From an uncultured Chromatiaceae bacterium (lineage in GTDB: Bacteria > Pseudomonadota > Gammaproteobacteria > Enterobacterales > Alteromonadaceae), in contig CAMLRA010000036.1 in the NCBI GenBank assembly GCA_946482325.1, positions 1 to 29,792 on the forward strand: a stretch of DNA of 29,792 nt, in the 5' to 3' direction. Of the stretch, positions 7,298 to 16,062 are shown piece after piece. Numbering within the stretch: the first letter of the stretch is position 1; each line of letters begins with the position of its first letter. The notes under the pieces are model-generated. The model had not been told where the DNA came from. It saw nothing but the letters and a program-made list of their open reading frames with translations, and did not search any database. The position numbers and the translations under genes were made by a program.

Positions 7298-8245
7298 TCA
7301 ATCCGTGTCGCACTGCGCCGCTGCTGTATGGCCTGCCAGCTGCTGTTGCAGGCGCTGATAAAGTGGCTGGTAAGTCGTTTCTACCAGCTGCGGGTCAACC
7401 TGACTGAAGATTTGCCGGGCACCGGGGAGATCCTGTAACTGACAATGTAACTGGCTGAGGCGCAATAAACGCATTTGCCGGCGCACATCGTCGGCCCCGG
7501 GACTCATCCGCGCTAAGGCTTGCTGGTAATATTGCTGTGCCAGACCGTATTGGCTGAGTAGTTGATAAGTCCGTCCCAGGTTGCCATAGGCCACGCTGAT
7601 TTTGCCATTGTCACCACTGGGTAAAATGGCGTCTAACGCCAGTTTGCGCGAGTAGGCGGCGTCTGCCATCTGCCCGTTTGCCTGCTGCACCAGCGCTTTG
7701 TTGGTATGAAGCTCGAACAGAAACACCGGGTCTTTACTTTTGGCAAAACGTGCTTCCGCCTGCATCAACAGCTGCCAGGCCTGATGTTGTTGCCCCATCA
7801 CCGTTTGCAGATTAGCCAGTTCCACCAGCCGCAGCGGGTCGGCAAAGGCTTTAAATAGTTGTGTCAAATCGGCTGCAGCCAAGTCGGCATAATGTTGCGC
7901 CTGCAGCATCTGGCCGTTGCTGTGTAGAATTTTTGCCTGATAAAAATACAGCTGCGTGCGAAACACCGGAGGCATGTCTTCCAGTTGCAATAACTGGGTC
8001 GTTTGCTGCGCCAGCGGCTGGTTCAGATGTTTATCAAACAAATAATCGAGCTGATAGGATTTCAGCTGATACCAGCGCACCGAATAAGGTTCAGCATTGG
8101 CCAGTTGCTCCTGCAGCAACGCCAGACAATCCTGCCGCGCCGCACTTTGGCAAAAAGCCTCATGATCGTTGAGGTGCTCAGCCGCCTGAGCCACCGGCAT
8201 CATCACAGACCACAACATACAGAACATCAGCCAGCACAGCTTCAT
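7298..8245 (-). CDS. Exported TPR-like repeat protein (paralogue 2)
   Basis: 315 residues from the ATG at 8243-8245; an in-frame TTG nine bases further upstream is possible but less likely, and neither has a convincing ribosome site. Signal peptide about 1-21 (AQA|AEHL). It is clearly a sister of the next gene on the strand: both mature proteins start AEHL-x-DHE-x-FC, and both share FRTQLYFYQAK, RFAKS-x-DP, NKALV, LDAILPSG and RTYQLL in the same order and spacing. They therefore came from a tandem duplication. It is divergent from the small lipoprotein gene. Function unknown; a helical-repeat protein of the cell envelope. Confidence 0.75.
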   Translation of the reverse strand: MKLCWLMFCMLWSVMMPVAQAAEHLNDHEAFCQSAARQDCLALLQEQLANAEPYSVRWYQLKSYQLDYLFDKHLNQPLAQQTTQLLQLEDMPPVFRTQLYFYQAKILHSNGQMLQAQHYADLAAADLTQLFKAFADPLRLVELANLQTVMGQQHQAWQLLMQAEARFAKSKDPVFLFELHTNKALVQQANGQMADAAYSRKLALDAILPSGDNGKISVAYGNLGRTYQLLSQYGLAQQYYQQALARMSPGADDVRRQMRLLRLSQLHCQLQDLPGARQIFSQVDPQLVETTYQPLYQRLQQQLAGHTAAAQCDTD

Positions 8246-8455
8246 ACGGCACAATTAATCAATTAAGTTTTTGCTGTTTTACCTGCTGACAGCAATTTGG
8301 TCAATCACTGTGAAAGTCAAAGCGCTCTTCGCCCGAAAAAAGGAACACATCGAAACTTTCTTTTATTTTCTTTTTGTTAATATTTTGCTATGGTGCTGTG
8401 GCCTTTCTGCCAATAACAGCCGATCTGCTGTGCCATCCCGACAAGGACTTCTGCG

Positions 8456-9091
8456 GTGAAAATCTTATCTCCAGTGCTTGGCAGTTTGCTGCTTTTCAGC
8501 GGCTGTATCTTTACTTATCAACAACTTAATAAAGAAAACGCGCCAACACCTGCGGCAGTGTCCGCCAGCGTCCCAGCGCAGGATCACAGCAGAGCTAAAG
8601 CGCAAACCAGCGCGCAGCAGAAGACAGCAGCGGGTTTGCCTGCAAGTGACATCATTTCGAAAGAATTCGTAAACACTTCAACAGCAGTGCCGCAGCCTGC
8701 CGATTTTGTCCAGTTTGACGGCAAGGAATTGGTGCTAAAACTCAATGGTATGAAACGGCTAAACGACGCTGGCCGTATAGACAGTTTTGCCAAAGCACTG
8801 CAGGCAGAACCACGCAGTGACGCATCGCTTACCGCTGAGCGGCAACTGACCGAATTACTGCAAACGAAGATACAAACCTTCCACCAGTCAGCGCTCAGCC
8901 GGATTGATTGCGGTGAGTATTTTTGTCTGGTGGTGGCGCCGGTGCAGCACCAAGACCAGTTGTTCAACGAGTTTTTGCAACACAGCAAAACCCTGAGCTT
9001 TGGCTCTGGCAGTTTTTACAACTTTCACAGCAATGGCGAGCTCTACAACAGCCTGATCCTGAGCCTGAGAGCCAATACCTCCATACAGTAA
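8456..9091 (+). CDS. Hypothetical exported protein, possible lipoprotein
   Basis: 211 residues from a GTG start with an AAGGA ribosome site about ten bases upstream. The N-terminus MKILSPVLGSLLLFSGC has a short signal peptide and a lipobox-like LFSGC, so Cys17 may be lipidated; Phe at -3 is unusual. A low-complexity Ala/Gln/Ser linker (about 28-62) leads to a folded part (about 75-211) with two close cysteines (DCGEYFC, around 154-159) that could form a disulfide. No known domain is recognised. It is convergent with the hexosaminidase gene, 18 bp apart, and divergent from the TPR pair. Confidence 0.6.
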   Translation: MKILSPVLGSLLLFSGCIFTYQQLNKENAPTPAAVSASVPAQDHSRAKAQTSAQQKTAAGLPASDIISKEFVNTSTAVPQPADFVQFDGKELVLKLNGMKRLNDAGRIDSFAKALQAEPRSDASLTAERQLTELLQTKIQTFHQSALSRIDCGEYFCLVVAPVQHQDQLFNEFLQHSKTLSFGSGSFYNFHSNGELYNSLILSLRANTSIQ

Positions 9092-9109
9092 GCGGCGCTT
9101 TGGGCCTGA

Positions 9110-11533
9110 CTAAGGCGCAGCCTGCTGCGCCGCGCAGCGGTCGGCCCAGTCAAGTGCCGCCACGGCTGGTGCAAACACCAGTTCCGCCTGCGGCTTTAAT
9201 AGCTGCAACAAGGCTTCGGCCTGCTCTGCTGCTGACCACTTCGCGTTGATGATTTGACTAAACTGCTGTTGCTGTAACAGTAAGCGCTGCAATTCAGCCG
9301 ATTTGGCAGCGACGCTACTCAGCTGTTGTTGTTGCAGAGAAAACGCCTGTTGCCACAACGGCCAACCAGCGGGCAGCTGACAGGCCGGCGCCTTGGCAAA
9401 ACCCTGCTGCAAAGCCAGCAACGCCGGCGGCTCCAGCATTAAGCTGTCGGCAAGCTGCGTCAGCGGCTCATCCAGGTGATAACGGCCTGCTGCAGTTTTT
9501 AAATGGTGACGGCCGTAATAATGCAGCGGCTGCAGGTACTGGCTGAAGTCCTGCAGCGCATGGTTTTGCGCCGCTGTCAGCGTGCCCAATTCCCGCTTTG
9601 TCCATTGCAACAAACTGGCGCTGGCTTGTACGCGATGCTTCAGGCCAATCTGCACGGCATAGTCATCCATTGTGCTTAGCCGTTGCGACAACGCTGCCGT
9701 TGCATCCGCTGCGGACGCGGCCGGCGACCAGAACCGCTCTGCGACGACAAATAACCGCGGCCAGAGTTTAAAGTCGAGTAGTTCCGGCGAAACCAGCTCA
9801 GACCAAAGCGCCGCTTCGCCACCCCATAGCAGTTGCTGCTGCGCGTCCGTTAATACCGCTGTGCTGGCAAGCGCTGTATAAGGCTCGGACTCTAACTTCA
9901 GCGGATAACTGTGATTGCCAATCAGCGCCAGCGCTTGTGTCGGTTTACCGTCTTTCAGACTAAAACGCAGCTGCACAGGCCCAAGATAATTCTCCGCATC
10001 CAACCGCAGCTGCTGCGTGTTTGCCAAAGACGCGTTGGCCAGAGACGTGTTAGCCAAAGACCAGCTGCGCACTTGTGCCGGCACCACACCCCGGCCTGTC
10101 GCCGCCAGGCTGCCGTGCCACTCACCGTTTCGTGTCTGATACAAGCGGACAGTGCCGGTCACCGCCTTACCGTTTAAGCGCTGTAAGTTAAAGGCAAACT
10201 GCAGTTGTTGCAGCGCTTGCGCCGGTTCTGTCACCGGCATGGTCACAGCGAGCGGGTCGTTCTGCGCGTGATAGGCCGCGGGCTGCGGCATATCAAGGTA
10301 AAAACCGGCCGATAACAGCGCCGGATGACCTGCCCGTACTGCTGCCCCCAGCGCGTCCTGGCCTTGCCAGCTTTGCACTACCGTCGTTTTCGGCAATTGC
10401 GGATGCAAGGTTTCGTCCCAGCCAATCATCCGGCGCTGTTGTTGTGCGAGCAGCGCTGCCAGTTTCTGATTAAACCAGGCCTGCAGCGCATGGCCATCGG
10501 CCAGTTGCTGCTGTTGCATCAGCCGCTGGATCTGACTGCTTGCCAGCCAGTGATCGGCTTTGACTTCATCGCCGCCGATATGCAGATAAGGGTCGGGAAA
10601 CAGCTGGCGCCACTCTGCCACTAACGCGCTGATAAACTGCCAGCTCTCTGCTTTGCTGACATCCAGCACCGGCGCAAACACGCCAAAACGCCGCTCCGGA
10701 GGCAGTGGTTGCACACCGGTTTTATCCAGCATCGCATCCGGCCAGGCTAACAATTCCGGATAAGCCATGCCAATCGCTGAGGCATGGCCCGGCACATCCA
10801 GCTCTGGCACTACGCGGATGCCCCGCGCAGCGGCATAGCTCACCAGTTCACGTACTTGTTGCTGGCTATAAAACTGGCCCTGACTCGCCAGCTGGTGCAG
10901 CTTCGGATAAGCCTGAGATTCGATACGCCAACCCTGATCATCGGTCAGATGCCAGTGCAGCACATTTAGTTTGGCCGCCGCCATGCCGTCCAGCGTGCGG
11001 CGGATATCAGCAAGCGGCATAAAACGCCGCGCACTGTCGAGCAATAACCCACGCCAGCGAAACCGCGGTTTATCGCTGATTGTCAGCTGCGGCAGCTGGC
11101 AGCTATTGCCGTTGCTTTTACCAGAACCGTCACAACTGACCAGCTGGCTCAGGGTCATCAGGCCATACAACACGCCGGTGCTGCTGTGCGCATCGAGTCG
11201 GATCTGGTTTGCGTCAATGTGCAGCTGATAACTTTCGTCATCGTCCGGGCCGGGTAACTGGATGGCCTCACGATAGCGGATCTGCAGCTGTGCACCCGCG
11301 GCAGGAGAGGCTTTAAATGTGAGCTTCGGCTGGAATTGAGCCAGCAGTTGCAGTGCTTGCCGCACCGCAGCACTGTCCGGCCCGTCCACCGCCACAGCCA
11401 CGCTGTGTGGCAGTCGCAACATGCCGCTGCCAGCTTGTACTTTGGCCGGTTGTGGCATTAACACCGGTTCGGCCTTTGTCGTTGCAGCAAAGAGCGGTGT
11501 AACCACACAGATAAACATCAGCAGCTGTCGCAT
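9110..11533 (-). CDS. GH20 beta-N-acetylhexosaminidase (chitobiase-like)
   Basis: 807 residues, signal peptide about 1-21 (TKA). N-terminal GH20b domain (about 23-150), then the catalytic barrel from about 155: FRWRGLLLDSARRF (158-171), HWHLTDDQGWR (193-203), PELDVPGH (243-250) and HIGGDEV (318-324), whose D322-E323 are the substrate-assisted catalytic pair. GWDE (371-374) and GGEAALWSE (571-579) complete the active site. Residues about 433-556 form an insert not expected in a compact GH20 barrel. It removes terminal beta-GlcNAc from chitooligosaccharides in the periplasm or at the cell surface. It is the last gene of the catabolic operon, with a 2-bp gap from the kinase gene. In this setting it would release GlcNAc and the aldonic-acid end unit from oxidised oligomers. 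Confidence 0.93.
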   Translation of the reverse strand: MRQLLMFICVVTPLFAATTKAEPVLMPQPAKVQAGSGMLRLPHSVAVAVDGPDSAAVRQALQLLAQFQPKLTFKASPAAGAQLQIRYREAIQLPGPDDDESYQLHIDANQIRLDAHSSTGVLYGLMTLSQLVSCDGSGKSNGNSCQLPQLTISDKPRFRWRGLLLDSARRFMPLADIRRTLDGMAAAKLNVLHWHLTDDQGWRIESQAYPKLHQLASQGQFYSQQQVRELVSYAAARGIRVVPELDVPGHASAIGMAYPELLAWPDAMLDKTGVQPLPPERRFGVFAPVLDVSKAESWQFISALVAEWRQLFPDPYLHIGGDEVKADHWLASSQIQRLMQQQQLADGHALQAWFNQKLAALLAQQQRRMIGWDETLHPQLPKTTVVQSWQGQDALGAAVRAGHPALLSAGFYLDMPQPAAYHAQNDPLAVTMPVTEPAQALQQLQFAFNLQRLNGKAVTGTVRLYQTRNGEWHGSLAATGRGVVPAQVRSWSLANTSLANASLANTQQLRLDAENYLGPVQLRFSLKDGKPTQALALIGNHSYPLKLESEPYTALASTAVLTDAQQQLLWGGEAALWSELVSPELLDFKLWPRLFVVAERFWSPAASAADATAALSQRLSTMDDYAVQIGLKHRVQASASLLQWTKRELGTLTAAQNHALQDFSQYLQPLHYYGRHHLKTAAGRYHLDEPLTQLADSLMLEPPALLALQQGFAKAPACQLPAGWPLWQQAFSLQQQQLSSVAAKSAELQRLLLQQQQFSQIINAKWSAAEQAEALLQLLKPQAELVFAPAVAALDWADRCAAQQAAP
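10016..10060 (-). repeat. Three tandem 15-bp units inside the GH20 gene
   Basis: Three imperfect 15-bp units encode SLANT-SLANA-SLANT (residues 492-506 of the hexosaminidase). The units differ at few positions, so this is a recent or slippage-prone in-frame expansion. It lies within the inserted region of the enzyme, probably a surface loop or linker. Confidence 0.75.
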
Positions 11534-11535
11534 GC

Positions 11536-12504
11536 TTAGGCTCCTTGCAAGCTGATTTGCGGCATCAATTCCCGCGGGATAATAGCGCCGTGTTGTTGCA
11601 CCACGGCTGCAGCCAGCTGATGGCCGACCTGTGCGGCCGCCACCAAATCAGCCGTCACTGAAACATCAGGCGCAGTCAAAAAACGGCCAAGAAAACCGGC
11701 GGCAAAGGCATCGCCGGCACCGCTGCTGTCGACCAGCTGGCGCACTTGCTGCGTTTCGACCTGCAGCCGCAACGCCGCCGTGCCAATCCAACAAGGCGCA
11801 GCGCCGCATTTCAGCAGCACGGTACGGGCACCGGCGTGCAGCGCGGCGTCGACTAAATCCGCCGGTGCTGCATCCGGTTGCTGCCAAATTAATCGCTCAT
11901 CGCTGTCGGTCAGCAGTGCCAGCTGACAAAGTGGCAACAGCTTTTGCTGCCAGTGTGCAGCAGCGTCGACCGGCCATAGCAAAGGCCGGAAATTATTGTC
12001 GTAGATCAGCCAACCACCGCGGCCAACAAAATCCGCCACCGCCTGATACAGCCGCTGCCGGTCTGGTTCGGTCAGAATGGCAAAGCTGATGCCGCTCAGA
12101 TACAAAGCATCCAGGCTACCGTCTTGCAGCGCCTGCTGCAGCGGCGTCTGCTGCAATGCGGTTAGCTCAGTAGCAAAATACTGCCGCACCGCACTGTCAG
12201 CACGTTGATAACGGAAACTGCGCTCACCGGCGGCGTCAATATCAATCCAGTATTGGCCCAGCTTTTTTGCAGGATGCCGGCCGGCCCGCAGCGCCAGCCC
12301 TTCCTCCGCCAGCGTGGCGGCCAGCTGATTACTGGCAGCGTCCTGCCCCAGCAACGTGAAATACTGCACGTCAATGGCCAGCCCGTGCTGAGTACTCAAC
12401 CGATGCAGATACAACGCGGTATTGAGTGTATCGCCGCCAAAACCGAAGCCCACACCATCCGCGCGATGCTCCCGCATCCCTTCACCAAAAAAACCGATGC
12501 GCAT
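11536..12504 (-). CDS. kdgK: PfkB-family sugar kinase, probable 2-keto-3-deoxygluconate kinase
   Basis: 322 residues with the ribokinase/PfkB plan: GEGM start (7-10), the GFGGDTLNTA substrate-lid segment (21-30) typical of KDG kinases, ALYLSGISFAILT (133-145), DNNFRPLLW (169-177) and the C-terminal signature DSSGAGDAFAAGF (259-271) with D265 as catalytic base. It phosphorylates 2-keto-3-deoxygluconate to KDPG, which enters the lower Entner-Doudoroff route through KDPG aldolase. The aldolase gene is not in this window. Its ATG overlaps the symporter stop by one base (TGATG), so translation is coupled. Fructokinase or another sugar specificity cannot be excluded from sequence alone; the lid motif and operon favour KDG. 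Confidence 0.85.
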   Translation of the reverse strand: MRIGFFGEGMREHRADGVGFGFGGDTLNTALYLHRLSTQHGLAIDVQYFTLLGQDAASNQLAATLAEEGLALRAGRHPAKKLGQYWIDIDAAGERSFRYQRADSAVRQYFATELTALQQTPLQQALQDGSLDALYLSGISFAILTEPDRQRLYQAVADFVGRGGWLIYDNNFRPLLWPVDAAAHWQQKLLPLCQLALLTDSDERLIWQQPDAAPADLVDAALHAGARTVLLKCGAAPCWIGTAALRLQVETQQVRQLVDSSGAGDAFAAGFLGRFLTAPDVSVTADLVAAAQVGHQLAAAVVQQHGAIIPRELMPQISLQGA

Positions 12505-14042
12505 CAGCTGGCCTCCGCCCTGGTGGCAGACGGATCAGGGCCGGTGTTCTCGGCGCCGGTTGCTGGTTGATCTGTGACGCGCGAAGCCGCCAACAGTGCC
12601 AGCGCTTCACTGCGACTTATCGCTACCGGCGCGCTCAGCAGGCTGACGGCTATCGCCGCAATCAAACTCAGCAGCGTCGCCGGGATCACCGGATTGCCCC
12701 AAACAGCCAAAGCACCGGGCCACCACAGCACCCCCAGTGATACCAGCGGCGCAGTTGCCAAAGCCGCCAGCGCACCGGCTTTATTCAGCCGGGTCCAGCG
12801 CAGCCCGAGCAGCGCCACGGCAAATAAACCGGACAACACCATGCCGACCATCGTCGTGATATAGCCGATGATATTGTCAGCCAATAAGGCAAAACCCAGT
12901 GCCAGCGCCACCACTGCGACGAGCCCGCAGCGGGACAACAGCACCACTTTTCCCGGCGCCGGTAAACGGCCAAACACCACTTTATATAAGTCGCCAACCA
13001 ACACCGACACACCGGCGATGGCATCAGAACTCGCGCTCGACAAGGTCGCAGAAATACCGGCCAGTAGCACTAACACACCAAGCGCCAGCGGCAGCGTATG
13101 CAGCGCCAGATAGGGAAAGGCATAAGAGGGGTTTTGCAGCGACGGCGCCAGCTGCAGGGCGGCGAGGCCCAACAGGGCCGGGATCAACGAAAAAAACAAA
13201 TACAACACGCCGGACCAGATAAAAGATTTGCGGATAGCCGCCACGCTGTTACCGGAATAAATCCGCTGGCGAAAACTAGGTGTCGCCAGTACCCCTACCG
13301 CCACCGCGACCGCCAGCGACAACCCGGGCAACCAGCTTGCTTCGGCAGTTTGCGCCGCCGCCAATGCATTGGCCTGAGCTTGAATGGCGTCAACACCACC
13401 GACCGCCGCCAGCGCAAAACCCGCCATCAGGATAAAACCGACAAATAAAATGATCGCCTGCACCGCGTCCGTCCAGACCACTGCGGTGTAACCGCCAATC
13501 ACCACATAAATGGCAAAACCGGCGGCGATCAATAACTTACTCTCCGTTAAACTCAGGCCGGTGAGCCAGGCCAGATACATACTGCCGCCAAGAATATGCG
13601 CGCCCAGCCAGCCGATACAGGCGATAAAAATCAGCACACCAACTACATGGCGCACCTGTTTATCCGCGCCGGTGTAATAACTCAGCTCCTCCGCCATGGT
13701 GAGGAAATTGAGCTTGCGCAGCGGTGCAAACCACCAGGCCAGCAGCAAAATACCGACGCCACCGCCGAGGCCATACAACACCCCACCCCAGCCATGCTGA
13801 TAGGCATAACCGACCGCGCCCATCGACGAACCGGTGCCGACCATAGTCGCCACTGTGGTGCCGAGCATCAGCCAGAATGGCAAGGCTCGGCCACCGAGTA
13901 AAAAGTCTTCGCCGCTTTGTTCGCCAGCGCCCTTAGCCCGGCGTGATACCCACCAGCCAAGCACAATCATCGCCAGCAAATACAGCGCAAAACCGACCAG
14001 AAACAACCATTGCTGCTCTGTTTGTTGTATGGATTGTTGCAT
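12504..14042 (-). CDS. Sodium/solute symporter (SSS family)
   Basis: 512 residues from the ATG at 14040-14042, chosen because GGGGA lies ten bases upstream; the frame extends 11 codons further but without a ribosome site. About 13 hydrophobic segments span most of the length. The N-terminal FLLGGRALPFWLMLGTTVAT and GTGSSMGAVGYAY stretches are the sodium-site region of SSS (SLC5-like) carriers, and GGYTAVVWTDAVQAIILF (around 180-200) is the family signature region. It is an inner-membrane, sodium-driven uptake system. The position between the RidA and kinase genes suggests it carries the sugar acid, N-acetylglucosaminate or glucosaminate, into the cytoplasm. The substrate is inferred from context only. 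Confidence 0.88.
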   Translation of the reverse strand: MQQSIQQTEQQWLFLVGFALYLLAMIVLGWWVSRRAKGAGEQSGEDFLLGGRALPFWLMLGTTVATMVGTGSSMGAVGYAYQHGWGGVLYGLGGGVGILLLAWWFAPLRKLNFLTMAEELSYYTGADKQVRHVVGVLIFIACIGWLGAHILGGSMYLAWLTGLSLTESKLLIAAGFAIYVVIGGYTAVVWTDAVQAIILFVGFILMAGFALAAVGGVDAIQAQANALAAAQTAEASWLPGLSLAVAVAVGVLATPSFRQRIYSGNSVAAIRKSFIWSGVLYLFFSLIPALLGLAALQLAPSLQNPSYAFPYLALHTLPLALGVLVLLAGISATLSSASSDAIAGVSVLVGDLYKVVFGRLPAPGKVVLLSRCGLVAVVALALGFALLADNIIGYITTMVGMVLSGLFAVALLGLRWTRLNKAGALAALATAPLVSLGVLWWPGALAVWGNPVIPATLLSLIAAIAVSLLSAPVAISRSEALALLAASRVTDQPATGAENTGPDPSATRAEAS

Positions 14043-14143
14043 GAAAAGTTTTTCCCCGTTGCGCTGTCGCGCCAATGTTCCGCTGCGCAGACTGGCAGCT
14101 CTGTGGCGGCCTGACTCTGTCGCAGCGTTATTTTGTCGAGCGC

Positions 14144-14527
14144 TTAACTGCCTTTGTAGCAGGTGACGTCGACTTCCACTTTGCAGTCCACGACCAAATC
14201 GGCGACGGCACAGATCCGTGCCGGCGGATGGGCACCAAAAACTTCGCGGAATACTTTATTAAAAGAGCCAAAATAACGCGGGTCGGTCAGCACCACTGTG
14301 ACATGTACCACATGCTCGAGGCCGTAACCGGCTTCCTGCATGATGTCGAGGCAGTTCTGAATGGCCAGACGCGATTGCTCCACAATGCCACCTTCGACCA
14401 CTTCGCCGTCTTTCATCGGCGTTTGGCCGGATACATACAACCAGCCACCGGCTTCTACCGCGCGGGAAAATGGTAAAAACTGGCCACCGGTGCCGGTGCC
14501 GCCTTCGGCGCCAAATCTGCGGATCAT
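14144..14527 (-). CDS. RidA-family protein (enamine/imine deaminase-like)
   Basis: 127 residues, close to the family norm, with the YjgF/RidA layout: LYVSGQTP (30-37), NCLDIMQEAGYGLEHVVHVTVVLTD-type helix and strand (58-82), and PPARICAVADL (101-111), where R104 is the conserved arginine that binds the carboxylate of imino acids. E118 lies near the C-terminal strand glutamate of hydrolytic members. RidA proteins hydrolyse reactive enamine/imine intermediates released by PLP-dependent dehydratases. It overlaps the deacylase stop by four bases (ATGA). Its pairing with a PLP dehydratase in one operon suggests a dedicated partner rather than a housekeeping RidA. It probably acts as a cytoplasmic trimer. 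Confidence 0.88.
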   Translation of the reverse strand: MIRRFGAEGGTGTGGQFLPFSRAVEAGGWLYVSGQTPMKDGEVVEGGIVEQSRLAIQNCLDIMQEAGYGLEHVVHVTVVLTDPRYFGSFNKVFREVFGAHPPARICAVADLVVDCKVEVDVTCYKGS

Positions 14528-16062
14528 AAATCTGCTTCCTTCTCAAAGTGGGGATTGTCAGTAATAGGAGTTTGCATCGGTTGACGGGCTAAGAACCGGC
14601 CGGCGCGTTGCCCCGTCGCTACGCCCTGCTGATAACTGAGCACGCCATTGACCCAGACCGCATAAATGCCGGCAGCAGCAGCGACCGGATTGGTAAAAGT
14701 CGCGTTGTCACGGATTGTCGAAGGGTCAAATAACACCAGGTCAGCCTGATAACCTTCGCGTAGCCGCCCGCGGCCGGCCAGATTAAAATTCTCGGCTGAC
14801 AACGCTGTCATTTTATGGATGGCTTCAGCCAGACCAAACAGTTTTAAATCAAGGCAATAATGACCCAGCACCCGCGGAAAAGCGCCCCATAAACGCGGAT
14901 GTGGCAGCGGGTCACAAGGAAGGCCGTCCGAACCAATCATGCTGAAGGGCGCCTGCAAAAACTGCTGTACGTCAGCTTCATGCATGCCGTGATACACAGC
15001 GCCGGCCGGCATCAACCGCGTGGCAGCTTCAGGCAAACTGCACTGCCAGTCAGCGGCGATATCCGCCAACAACCGGCCGGCGCTTTGAGGCTCCGGTTCT
15101 GACCAGGTGATCATAATGTCAAAGTCAGCGGTGACTTGTGCCAGGTCGAGTGTGCTGGAACTGGCCGAATACGGATAACAGTCACAGCTGAATGGCTGCT
15201 GTTGCCGCCTGGCGGCAAAAAAGTCGAGGATCTCCGCCGAGCGGCCCCAGTTCAGCACACCAGCACATTTTAAATGCGACACGACCACCGGCACATTCAG
15301 CTTCAGGCCCAAATCCGCTGCTTCGCTCAGGGCGTTCAGAATGCCGTCGAATTCGGTGCGTAAATGCGTGGTGTAAATAGCGCCGGCGGCACAAAGCGGT
15401 GCTGCCAGTGCCAGTAGTTCTTCCGCGGGTGCAGCGGCGGCATTGTGATAAGCCAGGCCCGAACTTAAGCCCAAAGCGCCTTGCGACAGCGCCTGCTCCA
15501 ACGCCTGGCGCATCTGGTTGATTTCGCCGGGCGTTGCGGCACGGTCAAGCCGGTCCATAAAGCTGGCTCTTAGTGCGGTATGCCCCACCAGGGCCGCCAC
15601 ATTGACCGCAGGTTGCACTGCTGCCACCGCCATAGCGTAATCGGTGAATTGCGGATAACAAAAATCCGTGCTTTGGCCCAGCAGATTCATCGGGTCCGGT
15701 ACTTCGGTGCGAAGTAAAACCGGCGCGGCACTGATGCCGCAGTTGCCGGTGATGACAGTAGTCACACCCTGGCTTAACTTGGCCAACATCTGCGGATTTC
15801 GCAGCACTTCCAAATCGTCGTGGGTATGCACATCAATAAAACCCGGTGCCAGCACCAACCCGGTGGCATCGATGATGGTCGCAGTCTCACTCGCAGCACA
15901 GTCAGCCGCTTCAGTGACCAAATCGCCAATAGCGACAATAATGCCAGCCCGGACAGCCAAATCGGCATACCAGCCGGGGCGGCCACTGCCATCCAATAAC
16001 GTCGCATTGCGGATCAGCAAGTCATACTGCAAAGCAGCGGCGGAACTCGGGTTTGCCAACAT
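14524..16062 (-). CDS. D-aminoacylase-type amidohydrolase, probable N-acetylglucosaminate deacetylase
   Basis: 512 residues, with the zinc amidohydrolase fold of N-acyl-D-amino-acid deacylases. The metal and catalytic set is complete: H79/H81 in GFIDVHTHDD (74-83), C108 in TGNCG, H233 in THLRTE, H263 in SHLKC and D379 in IGSDG. The start ATG overlaps the RpiR stop by one base (TAATG). Family members remove acyl groups from N-acyl-D-amino acids. In this operon the natural substrate fitting both the family and the kinase is 2-acetamido-2-deoxy-D-gluconate, a D-configured N-acetyl amino acid, giving D-glucosaminate and acetate. Family assignment is firm; the substrate is inferred. Confidence 0.9.
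   Translation of the reverse strand: MLANPSSAAALQYDLLIRNATLLDGSGRPGWYADLAVRAGIIVAIGDLVTEAADCAASETATIIDATGLVLAPGFIDVHTHDDLEVLRNPQMLAKLSQGVTTVITGNCGISAAPVLLRTEVPDPMNLLGQSTDFCYPQFTDYAMAVAAVQPAVNVAALVGHTALRASFMDRLDRAATPGEINQMRQALEQALSQGALGLSSGLAYHNAAAAPAEELLALAAPLCAAGAIYTTHLRTEFDGILNALSEAADLGLKLNVPVVVSHLKCAGVLNWGRSAEILDFFAARRQQQPFSCDCYPYSASSSTLDLAQVTADFDIMITWSEPEPQSAGRLLADIAADWQCSLPEAATRLMPAGAVYHGMHEADVQQFLQAPFSMIGSDGLPCDPLPHPRLWGAFPRVLGHYCLDLKLFGLAEAIHKMTALSAENFNLAGRGRLREGYQADLVLFDPSTIRDNATFTNPVAAAAGIYAVWVNGVLSYQQGVATGQRAGRFLARQPMQTPITDNPHFEKEADL

Noticed and set aside
8271..8459. 62-codon ORF with hydrophobic start between the TPR pair and the lipoprotein gene
   Set aside because: No ribosome site, it overlaps the next gene's start and reads through an AT-rich promoter-like region; random translation is more likely.
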